This document shows, one piece after another, positions 1-5,825 of a DNA stretch of 6,306 nucleotides. Below the pieces are notes generated by a model. That model worked only from the letters and a program-made list of their open reading frames with translations, searched no databases and was not told where the DNA came from. How positions within the stretch are numbered: the first letter of the stretch is position 1; the number at the start of each line of letters is the position of its first letter. A program made the translations under genes and the position numbers. This DNA comes from Bacteroidia bacterium (GTDB lineage Bacteria; Bacteroidota; Bacteroidia; Flavobacteriales; Flavobacteriaceae), in contig JAUICT010000138.1 of the NCBI GenBank assembly GCA_030429325.1, positions 1 to 6,306 of the forward strand, read 5' to 3'.

Positions 1-1
1 G

Positions 2-694
2 GCCACTTATGCACATCATTTGCAGATGGGAGGCGATTTTAGGACGCTGAATCAGCTTTCTTTTGGATTGAGCGCCGGGGTGATATTGAGCAGTTTGGAC
101 GAAACTGAATTTAGGTCTGTTTTTCCAGATCCTGTGATTACAGGAGTAAAGAACACCACAAGCTATTTTAATATGGACCTAGGGGCATCGTACAATTTTC
201 TTGAATTTTATGCCCATGCGGCTATCTTGAATATTTTGGGGAGTGGTAGGGACTTGTACAGTGCTGCTGAGTTCGACAATCTGAGAAGATACTTGCTTTC
301 CGTAGGTTATGTTTTTGGGAGAAATACCCGTATAGAACCTTCTATTTTGTTCCAAATGACCGATTTTACGAAAGAGAAGACCGTGGACTTAAATGCCAAG
401 GTCTACAAGGATGTAAGTTTTGGAACGGTATGGGGCGGAATTTCATACAGACGTAGTTTTGACGGTGCGCAGTTTCAATCCAACGGCAGCTTTGGTGAGC
501 AGCGTTTACAGTTGTTTACACCTATTATCGGTGTTAATGTGAACCGTTTTTTATTTTCTTACAATTATTCCTACCAATCTGGGGACATTCGTTTCGACAA
601 TGGTGGTTTCCACCAGATTACCTTGGGATACGATTTTGGACAAAGCGATCAAGGAAAACGTTACGACTGCTACTGTCCTGCGGCCAATAATTAA
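2..694 (+). CDS. PorP/SprF family outer membrane protein (C-terminal part)
   Basis: The frame is open from the first bases and stops at TAA 692-694, giving 230 visible residues; the start lies upstream. Family members are usually about 300-340 residues, so roughly the last two thirds is present. The visible part begins ATYAHHLQMGGDFRTLNQLS and continues with LSFGLSAGVIL, the alternating strand pattern of the PorP/SprF beta-barrel family. Later segments (FGTVWGGISYRR, LQLFTPIIGVNVNRFLFSYNYSY, FHQITLGYDFG) also look like barrel strands, and the C-terminus ends in a YDCYCPAANN tail of a kind I associate with this family. SprF is required for secretion of an adhesin through the type IX system in gliding Flavobacteria, and many paralogues sit beside large adhesin genes; whether that holds here depends on the unseen upstream gene. 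No fixed substrate can be assigned. It converges with the VWA gene across an 86-base gap. Family call is firm; specific role is inference. Confidence 0.85.
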   Translation, partial: ATYAHHLQMGGDFRTLNQLSFGLSAGVILSSLDETEFRSVFPDPVITGVKNTTSYFNMDLGASYNFLEFYAHAAILNILGSGRDLYSAAEFDNLRRYLLSVGYVFGRNTRIEPSILFQMTDFTKEKTVDLNAKVYKDVSFGTVWGGISYRRSFDGAQFQSNGSFGEQRLQLFTPIIGVNVNRFLFSYNYSYQSGDIRFDNGGFHQITLGYDFGQSDQGKRYDCYCPAANN

Positions 695-711
695 TAAGCT
701 TTTATATCAGT

Positions 712-756
712 TCGAGCGCAGCCGAGAACTTTTTAAAGCATCTCGACTGCGCTCGA
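712..756. terminator. Inverted palindrome pair between convergent genes, likely bidirectional terminator
   Basis: Arms 712-727 (TCGAGCGCAGCCGAGA) and 741-756 (TCTCGACTGCGCTCGA) are complementary over 16 positions with one G:T-type mismatch, separated by a 13-base loop containing TTTTTAAA. Each arm can also fold alone: AGTTC pairs with GAACT around the left core and is followed by TTTTT, and CATC pairs with GATG around the right core. The position, between the stop codons of two convergent genes (692-694 and 781-783), fits transcription termination from both sides. The core recurs exactly near the right end of the window at 5761-5776, so this is probably a dispersed REP-like element used as a terminator rather than a unique one. 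Confidence 0.65.
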
Positions 757-780
757 TGAGACAATTGTTCAGGAACTTGG

Positions 781-1950
781 TTAATCCCACTTGTAATTTT
801 TCTTTGCTGCTTGGGTTTTTATGGCGGACAAAAGTGCATTTTCCAGTTCGCCGGTTTCTTCCTTTTGGTTTTGGGCAATATAGGCCTCACGTTTGGCATT
901 GAGTTCCTGTATCTGTTTTTGGACCGCTTCGCGTTCTTCCTTTTTTTCTTTGATGTAGATGTTGATCTCACTTTCCGATTTTCCTTGAAGCTCTTCGGGA
1001 AGGTCATTGTCATCCAGTTCAGAAAGTACCACCTCTTCCTCTTCCACGGCATCGACCAAATCCCAATTGGAATTTTTGTAAAGCCTTGAACTCTTGCTTA
1101 CGGATCGTTTTACCGCAACCGCAGCTTCCATTTCAGCGGCATTGCTATCCTGCATGGACTGCATGGCTTTTTTTTGTCTTCCCAGTGAACCATATGAAAT
1201 GTAGGTATTGTTCAGTTTGGAGTTGAGTTTAATGATGATATCGTCATAGGGAGTGTCTATGTGCACGATTTGTTTGTTGTGATCAATGGCCATGTACTCA
1301 CCGCCAGTAAGTGTAGCTCCATTTTTCCACATGGTGGAGATACCCTGTTCATAGTTGCCGCAGAAAATAGTGTTTACAATAACATCGTTCTCCTTGGCAT
1401 TGGTGGCGGCATCCCTATAATTCAATTTTCCTTGGGTAAAAGGTTCGTTTCCGGCAATGAAAATCATTTTTAGGTCATCGGCATTTTTGCCCCAATCCAA
1501 TTGTTTCAAGGAAGTTTGAATGACCTGCCCGCAGTATTCCTCACCGCCATTGGTGGTCAATGAAAACAGTTTTTCCGAGATTTCATCCAAATCGGAACTA
1601 AAGCCCAAAACCTGCCTGATATAACCCTCCCTTGAAGATAAATTGTCGTTACCATATTCGTATAGGGAGATTTTCAATAAAGGTCGGGAGTCGTTCCCGC
1701 ATTTGGCATGGGTAAATTCGTTTACAATGTCCCACAATTGTGCCTTGGCTTGGTTGATAAGACCATCCATACTGTTGCTAGTGTCCAGGAGCAAGGCAAT
1801 TTTCACATATTGCTTAATTGGTTTTTCGGTTATGGATTTGGTGGTCAAGGCAGTGCTTGTAGGTTCCTTCGCCTTCAGGTCGCACCCGTAAGACGTTGCT
1901 GTTATGAGTAGGCTAAATGTTATTCCCAATAGATTTTTCAAATGTTTCAT
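781..1950 (-). CDS. Exported VWA domain protein with charged C-terminal helix
   Basis: This 389-residue protein is read from ATG 1948-1950. An in-frame ATG 14 codons upstream (1990-1992) would add MLLLLLAYHLKHCI; I prefer the inner start because it places MKHLKNLLGITFSLLITATS directly as a classic export signal. The signal ends in SYGC, so Cys23 may be lipidated, but the lipobox is weak (Ser at -3) and ordinary signal peptidase cleavage is possible. The VWA domain spans about residues 48-245. It has the MIDAS motif DTSNS (D56-S60) and a TTNGGEEYCG segment around T133. The third MIDAS region reads IAGNEPF (N168/E169) instead of the usual Asp-Gly. Residues ~296-389 begin NWDLVDAVEEEE and continue into a Lys/Glu-rich probable coiled coil (EKKEEREAVQKQIQELNAKREAYI), an arrangement I recall from uncharacterised VWA proteins of Bacteroidota and Planctomycetes. 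Likely role is metal-dependent protein binding in the envelope; partner unknown. It is transcribed divergently from the kinase. Confidence 0.88.
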   Translation of the reverse strand: MKHLKNLLGITFSLLITATSYGCDLKAKEPTSTALTTKSITEKPIKQYVKIALLLDTSNSMDGLINQAKAQLWDIVNEFTHAKCGNDSRPLLKISLYEYGNDNLSSREGYIRQVLGFSSDLDEISEKLFSLTTNGGEEYCGQVIQTSLKQLDWGKNADDLKMIFIAGNEPFTQGKLNYRDAATNAKENDVIVNTIFCGNYEQGISTMWKNGATLTGGEYMAIDHNKQIVHIDTPYDDIIIKLNSKLNNTYISYGSLGRQKKAMQSMQDSNAAEMEAAVAVKRSVSKSSRLYKNSNWDLVDAVEEEEVVLSELDDNDLPEELQGKSESEINIYIKEKKEEREAVQKQIQELNAKREAYIAQNQKEETGELENALLSAIKTQAAKKNYKWD

Positions 1951-2158
1951 GATGCAATGTTTTAAATGATAGGCTAAAAGTAGCAGCAACATTTTTCAAG
2001 AAAAATCGTAAATGAGGGAAATGGCGTTTGCAATGAGTGAAGTGAAGGCATGGATTGGTAAAACGGGAAAATAGTGCCATTTGAAGTGGCTTTTGCAGTA
2101 ACCCCCATTTTTTAATACGCCTGGGATGAAGTAAGTTTACTGAACAGATGTAACTTCC
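1951..2158. promoter_or_regulatory. Divergent intergenic region with weak promoter candidates
   Basis: This stretch separates the start of the VWA gene (- strand) from the start of the kinase gene (+ strand), so it must hold or adjoin both promoters. On the - strand, TACTTTTA (complement of 1975-1982) matches seven of eight positions of the Bacteroidota -7 box TAnnTTTG, but the nearest upstream TTG leaves only about 14 bases, shorter than usual. On the + strand, TAAGTTTA at 2132-2139 also matches seven of eight, without a well-spaced TTG. It lies in a short inverted repeat, AGTAA-gt-TTACT (2130-2141). Neither start codon has a GGAGG-like ribosome binding site, which is normal for the phylum. 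No paired LytTR direct repeats are convincing. Confidence 0.35.
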
Positions 2159-4378
2159 ATGGTCAAGAACATATACATAGTCTTTCTTTTTCTAATGATG
2201 TCCTTTATGGGTTTCTCGCAAACCAATACGGGGCAGTCGGTGGTGGAAATTGAAGGTTCCGTAAGAGGAAAGGAAAATTATACACCTATTTCCGGTGTCC
2301 AGATCACAACGGACAAGGGCAACCACACCACTACCAATGGGTTGGGGGAGTTCAAGATAAAGGCTGCTATAGGGGATATGTTGATTTTTGAGAGTCCGGA
2401 GTTTGAAACGGTACGGTATAGGGTACGCTCCAATGAAGATGTGGATGTCTTGGTTGAGGATTATGAAGCAGCTTCGACCAAAAAGAAAGAAAGCAAAAAC
2501 CGTTCAGGCATATATGGTACAAGTGTAGACCATAAACGGCTGTTGGATTCCGCTAATTTTTACAAACGGACCGATCTCGAAAAAAGCATTGATTTCATTG
2601 CCCGGTCCATAGCTCCGCTGGGTAGTCAGGGTAATAAACAGGAATTGTCTGCCTCCCTGTCCACTCTTGGGGAAATCTACATGTTCCACAAACAATATGA
2701 TCTGGCCATTGCCAATTTTAAGGATGCCCTTTCTGCCCGGGAGACCAGCAAGACCAAACTATTGTTGGGGAAAGCCTATATTTTGAATGGTGAATACGAA
2801 AATGCGGAGTCTACCCTCACCCCATTATTGGATGTGAAAAATATGGTTCCCTACCAACGGGCCGAGCTTTATGAAGCTCTGGGAGATACTTATAAAGGTC
2901 TGGCCAACTTGAAGAAAGCCCAGGAGTTTTATAGGGAAGGACTTCAAATTGCCGAAAAAAACCAAATATCTCCAAAGGTCATCGACTTAAACTCCAAAAT
3001 GGCCGATGTCTATGCCAGTCAAGATCGTACCATTGAAGCGGAAGGATTTTATCAGAATTCCTTAAACCTTTCAAAGAAAGTGGCCCCGGAGCGATCGATC
3101 CAAGAAAGCGAAAAAGTGGCTGATTTCTACAATCAAAAAAGTCGGTATGATGATGAGATCCAATTACGAAAGAAAAGCTTGAATGAATTGCGGCAGTTGC
3201 CCCAACAACCAGCAATGGGCACTTCAGGCGTGGCCATACCAAATTCGGATACCATTACCTCCCAACGCATCAATTACAAAATAGCCAACGCCTACATAGC
3301 CCAAGATAAGTTGGATGAAGCCATTCCGTATCTGGAAAAGAGTATTGTGGAAGCCGATGAGGATGATGATTTGGTGGTACAGAAAGATGCTACCCGGAAA
3401 CTGTCGGAAGTCTACAAGTACAAAGGAGACTTTACCAGAGCATTGGAGTCGTATCAAGATTATGTCGCGGTGGTAGACAGTCTGTACATTCGAAAAGAAC
3501 AGGAAATTTCACGGGCCGCTAGGTTTAATCGGGAGATAGCAAATACCCAGAACCGTATTTCCAGTTTAGAACAAGAACGTGAACTCAGCCAGAGTAAATA
3601 TAGTCTTGCCGTTACTGAGCAGCAACTGTACGAGGAGACCAGTAAGCGGCAAAAATGGATTATTTATTCCTTGGCTTTTGGAATTTTATTGATGGCCTTT
3701 ACCGCCTTTTTGTACTACAGGAGCAATAAACAGCAGAAATTGGCCAATAATCTTTTGGCCCTAAAATCGCTGCGTACCCAAATGAATCCCCATTTTATTT
3801 TCAATGCACTGAACTCGGTGAACAACTATATCGCCAAGAGTGATGAACGCAGTGCCAATCGATTTTTAAGTGAGTTCTCGGTGTTAATGCGTAGTGTTCT
3901 TGAAAATTCGGAGGAGGATTTCATTCCACTGTCCAAGGAATTGGAACTATTGGAACTCTACGTGAAATTGGAGCATTCCCGTTTCTTGGATAAGTTCGAT
4001 TATGAAATCGAGGTCGATGAAAAAGTGGACATTGAAGCTTTCCGGATTCCGCCCATGTTGTTGCAACCCTACATAGAAAATGCCATCTGGCACGGATTAC
4101 GGTACAAGGAAGAAAAAGGATTTTTAAAAATTGGCATTCAACAGCTCACCAACGACCTGCTGGAAATTACGATTATGGATAATGGCATTGGGCGCAAAAA
4201 ATCTGCGGAACTGAAAACCAGCAATCAAAAGAAACAGAAATCCAAAGGAATGGGAAACATTAAAAAGCGTATCCAAATCCTGAACGATATGTACAAGAAT
4301 AAGGTTGAGGTTTCCATAGCCAACCTAAACGAAGATCAAACTGGCACAAAAGTGTCCCTAAAGCTTAAAAAAGATTGA
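2159..4378 (+). CDS. TPR-containing LytS-type sensor histidine kinase
   Basis: This 739-residue membrane kinase is the sensor of a two-component pair. ATG at 2159 starts a clear signal peptide (residues 1-20, ending GFSQ). Residues ~28-102 (EIEGSVRGKENYTPISGVQI...TTTNGLGEFKIKA) look like a carboxypeptidase-regulatory-like beta-sandwich. TPR-like helical pairs follow at about 164-196, 199-226, 235-267, 274-307, 371-400 and 410-442. A coiled coil covers ~443-498 and one membrane helix lies at 500-520 (IIYSLAFGILLMAFTAFLYY). The cytoplasmic part is a His_kinase/HATPase of the LytS class. It has phospho-acceptor H545 in QMNPHFIFNALNSV, N-box QPYIENAIWHG with N641, G1 box DNGIGR at 674-679, and a glycine motif KGMGNIKKRI near 696-705. 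All key residues are intact. Sensory domains would sit in the periplasm, with signal crossing the single helix through the coiled coil. The stop overlaps the start of the LytTR regulator, its evident partner. The stimulus is unknown. Confidence 0.95.
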   Translation: MVKNIYIVFLFLMMSFMGFSQTNTGQSVVEIEGSVRGKENYTPISGVQITTDKGNHTTTNGLGEFKIKAAIGDMLIFESPEFETVRYRVRSNEDVDVLVEDYEAASTKKKESKNRSGIYGTSVDHKRLLDSANFYKRTDLEKSIDFIARSIAPLGSQGNKQELSASLSTLGEIYMFHKQYDLAIANFKDALSARETSKTKLLLGKAYILNGEYENAESTLTPLLDVKNMVPYQRAELYEALGDTYKGLANLKKAQEFYREGLQIAEKNQISPKVIDLNSKMADVYASQDRTIEAEGFYQNSLNLSKKVAPERSIQESEKVADFYNQKSRYDDEIQLRKKSLNELRQLPQQPAMGTSGVAIPNSDTITSQRINYKIANAYIAQDKLDEAIPYLEKSIVEADEDDDLVVQKDATRKLSEVYKYKGDFTRALESYQDYVAVVDSLYIRKEQEISRAARFNREIANTQNRISSLEQERELSQSKYSLAVTEQQLYEETSKRQKWIIYSLAFGILLMAFTAFLYYRSNKQQKLANNLLALKSLRTQMNPHFIFNALNSVNNYIAKSDERSANRFLSEFSVLMRSVLENSEEDFIPLSKELELLELYVKLEHSRFLDKFDYEIEVDEKVDIEAFRIPPMLLQPYIENAIWHGLRYKEEKGFLKIGIQQLTNDLLEITIMDNGIGRKKSAELKTSNQKKQKSKGMGNIKKRIQILNDMYKNKVEVSIANLNEDQTGTKVSLKLKKD

Positions 4379-5109
4379 TGGAACTACGGGCAATCATAGT
4401 TGAAGACGAGGCCAACAGCCGGGAAATCCTTCGGAATTACTTGGCAAAATATTGCGATAGGGTCAATTTGTTGGGAGAAGCCGCCAACATTGAAGAAGGA
4501 TTGGAACTCATAAAAAAGCATCAACCAGATTTGGTGTTCTTGGATGTGGAAATGCCCTTTGGCAATGCCTTTGATCTGTTGGACCAAATCCCTGATCGCA
4601 CTTTTGAAACCATTTTTGTAACGGCGTACAACCAATATGCCATGGACGCCCTCAATCAACATGCAGCCTATTATTTAATGAAGCCCATCAATATAGATGA
4701 ACTTATTAAGGCTGTGAATTACGTGAGAACCATCAAAGAAAAGGAAATGGCATTGGAGGGGCAGGTGCTTCAAGCCAAGTCCATGAAAGCGGAAGGGAAG
4801 ATTACCTTGCCCCAGCAAGATGGGTTTCAAGTGTTGGAGGTGGGGGATATTTATTTCTGCAAGGCCGATGACAACTATACCGAAATCTATTTGGAGCATA
4901 AAAAAATTGTGGTCAGCAAGACCCTAAAATATTTTGAGGAAGCCCTACAGGCCTATCCTTTTGCACGCATACACAAATCCTATCTGGTCAATGTTACCGA
5001 GGTGGTCAAATACAAAAAAGGAAAAGGAGGGAGCGTGGTGTTGTCCAACGGTAAGGAACTCTCGGTGTCCGCATCCAAAAAAGCAGAGCTTTTGTCCTAT
5101 TTTCAGTAA
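4378..5109 (+). CDS. LytTR-family DNA-binding response regulator
   Basis: This 243-residue regulator is the output half of the two-component pair. I choose ATG 4378-4380, which shares its A with the kinase stop TGA (TGATG); a TTG one codon earlier is also in frame but unnecessary. Residues 1-~120 are a receiver domain with the acidic pair E9/D10, phospho-acceptor D56 in LVFLDVEMP, T82 in FVTAY and K102 in LMKP. These are the full set of conserved residues. A linker (~121-136) leads to a LytTR DNA-binding domain, ~137-243. It has the typical IYFCKADDNYTEIYL and FARIHKSYLVNVTEV segments and a C-terminal strand with LSVSASKKAELLSYF. LytTR regulators bind paired short direct repeats upstream of target genes, often their own operon or envelope genes. 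The one-base overlap implies translational coupling and matched amounts of kinase and regulator. No strong terminator follows directly; the palindromic array beginning 34 bases after the stop may supply one. Specific targets cannot be read from this window. Confidence 0.97.
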   Translation: MELRAIIVEDEANSREILRNYLAKYCDRVNLLGEAANIEEGLELIKKHQPDLVFLDVEMPFGNAFDLLDQIPDRTFETIFVTAYNQYAMDALNQHAAYYLMKPINIDELIKAVNYVRTIKEKEMALEGQVLQAKSMKAEGKITLPQQDGFQVLEVGDIYFCKADDNYTEIYLEHKKIVVSKTLKYFEEALQAYPFARIHKSYLVNVTEVVKYKKGKGGSVVLSNGKELSVSASKKAELLSYFQ

Positions 5110-5157
5110 AAGGTTCGCAGTAGTCCAAGTTTAAGCAAGAAGCAAAACAGGCAAATC

Positions 5158-5263
5158 GTCATTTCGAGATGAGTCCCGATAACCATCGTGACGATTGAGA
5201 AATCCCAATCAACAGATTTCTCACTGCTCCTTGGCTGTACGCTCCTGGACAAGGTTCGATGAC
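5158..5263. repeat. Nested palindrome of array unit 1
   Basis: The inner stem TGAGAAATC (5196-5204) pairs perfectly with GATTTCTCA (5215-5223) across a 10-base loop. The outer arms GTCATTTCGA (5158-5167) and TCGATGAC (5256-5263) pair less well because the right arm lacks two A residues found in the other units. A side stem CCTTG (5229-5233) with CAAGG (5250-5254) is also possible. The left half carries the insertion unique to this unit, containing CCCGATAACCATCGTGACGAT. Being nearest to the regulator stop codon, it is the copy most able to act as its terminator or 3' stabiliser, though no T-run follows. Confidence 0.7.
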
Positions 5264-5375
5264 ATACAGCATTCGAGAAAATTTGTGCAATTCGTGTCAA
5301 AACTTAAAAAGATATCTCGTGATTCCTTCACCACATACTCACGACAATGTTCTAAATGACCAAAACAGACAAATC

Positions 5376-5469
5376 GTCATTTCGACATGAGTAAAGCGAT
5401 TGAGAAATCCCAATCAACAGATTTCTCACTGCTCCTTCGCTGTATGCTCAGGACAAGGTTCGAAATGAC
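5376..5469. repeat. Nested palindrome of array unit 2 (most intact)
   Basis: The outer arms GTCATTTCGA (5376-5385) and TCGAAATGAC (5460-5469) are perfectly complementary over ten bases. The inner arms TGAGAAATC (5401-5409) and GATTTCTCA (5420-5428) are perfect over nine. Each half also begins with ATTTC and ends with GAAAT, so the two halves can each close as a separate hairpin instead of forming one 94-base structure. The right half, read on the other strand, contains CCTTGTCCTGAGC followed by GCGAAGGAGC, a motif I recall from flavobacterial intergenic repeats. Confidence 0.8.
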
Positions 5470-5573
5470 ATATGGCATTCAAGAAAATTCGTGTCAAAGC
5501 TTAAAAAAGATATCTCGTGATTCCTTCACCACATACTCACGACAATGTTCTAAATGACCAAAACAGGCAAATC

Positions 5574-5668
5574 GTCATTTCGACATGAGTAAAGCGATTG
5601 AGAAATCCCAATCAACAGATTTATCACTGTTCCTTGGCTGTACGCTCCAGGACAAGGTTCGAAATGAC
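5574..5668. repeat. Nested palindrome of array unit 3
   Basis: The outer arms GTCATTTCGA (5574-5583) and TCGAAATGAC (5659-5668) are perfect over ten bases. The inner arms TGAGAAATC (5599-5607) and GATTTATCA (5618-5626) have one mismatch. The right half resembles unit 1 (CCTTGGCTGTACGCTCC) more than unit 2, while the left half matches unit 2, so the units appear to be mosaics. The unit loses its tail after 5710, where unrelated sequence begins. Confidence 0.75.
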
Positions 5669-5756
5669 ATATGGCATTCAAGAAAATTAGTGCAATTCGT
5701 GTCAAAGCTTCTGGCCCATGGGAGAAAGACAGACCCGTTGGTGAAGTATGGAATGT

Positions 5757-5785
5757 CACATCGAGCGCAGTCGAGATGTTTTTAT
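5757..5785. repeat. Small palindromic REP-like element upstream of carbonic anhydrase gene
   Basis: The core TCGAGCGCAGTCGAGA at 5761-5776 equals the reverse complement of 741-756 and differs from 712-727 by one base. The flanks ACATC (5758-5762) and GATGT (5775-5779) close a stem around it, and a run of five T follows (5779-5783), giving it a terminator-like outline reading rightward. The surrounding 5711-5825 is otherwise unremarkable. TAATTTG at 5800-5806 is near the Bacteroidota -7 promoter box, but I see no matching TTG at the usual distance. Confidence 0.6.
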
Positions 5786-5825
5786 CCATGAAAAGAACGT
5801 AATTTGTATCACTAACATCGAAAAA

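Larger units (their letters stand above)
5143..5710. repeat. Three-copy tandem array of ~200-base palindromic REP-like units
   Basis: Three head-to-tail units start at CAAAACAG: 5143-5360 (218 bases), 5361-5558 (198 bases) and 5559-5710 (truncated, about 152 bases, ending at GTCAAAGCTT). The length difference between units 1 and 2 is explained by visible changes. Unit 1 has 13 extra bases in its left arm, and unit 2 lacks nine bases between AATT repeats (after 5487); the rest are small indels. Each unit holds one large nested palindrome followed by a tail ending in TCGTGATTCC...CTCACGAC, which can form its own TCGTGA/TCACGA stem. The tails of units 1 and 2 (5303-5360 and 5500-5558) differ by only one A, pointing to recent duplication. 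No ORF here looks like a real protein. Such arrays are known in Bacteroidota intergenic DNA; function may be termination, mRNA 3'-end protection or none. Confidence 0.85.

Noticed and set aside
695..780. tRNA or small RNA gene between the convergent genes
   Set aside because: The only structure is the inverted palindrome pair; there is no cloverleaf, and the gap is too short after accounting for the hairpin.
600..902. A 100-codon + strand frame overlapping the end of the PorP/SprF gene
   Set aside because: It overlaps a confident gene in another frame, crosses the terminator palindrome and then runs antisense to the VWA gene.
2130..2141. LytTR binding site upstream of the kinase gene
   Set aside because: TAAGTTTAC fits a single LytTR half-site loosely, but there is no second direct repeat at one-turn spacing; the stretch is equally explained as a -7 promoter box.
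5143..5710. CRISPR array
   Set aside because: Repeats are about 200 bases with no short constant repeat alternating with unique spacers, and no cas genes are nearby.
5143..5710. Insertion sequence or remnant
   Set aside because: No transposase fragment, terminal inverted repeats bounding a gene, or target duplication is visible; the palindromes are internal to each unit.
5585..5791. A 68-codon + strand open frame inside array unit 3
   Set aside because: It is made of repeat sequence, is not preserved in the equivalent positions of the other units, and resembles no protein.
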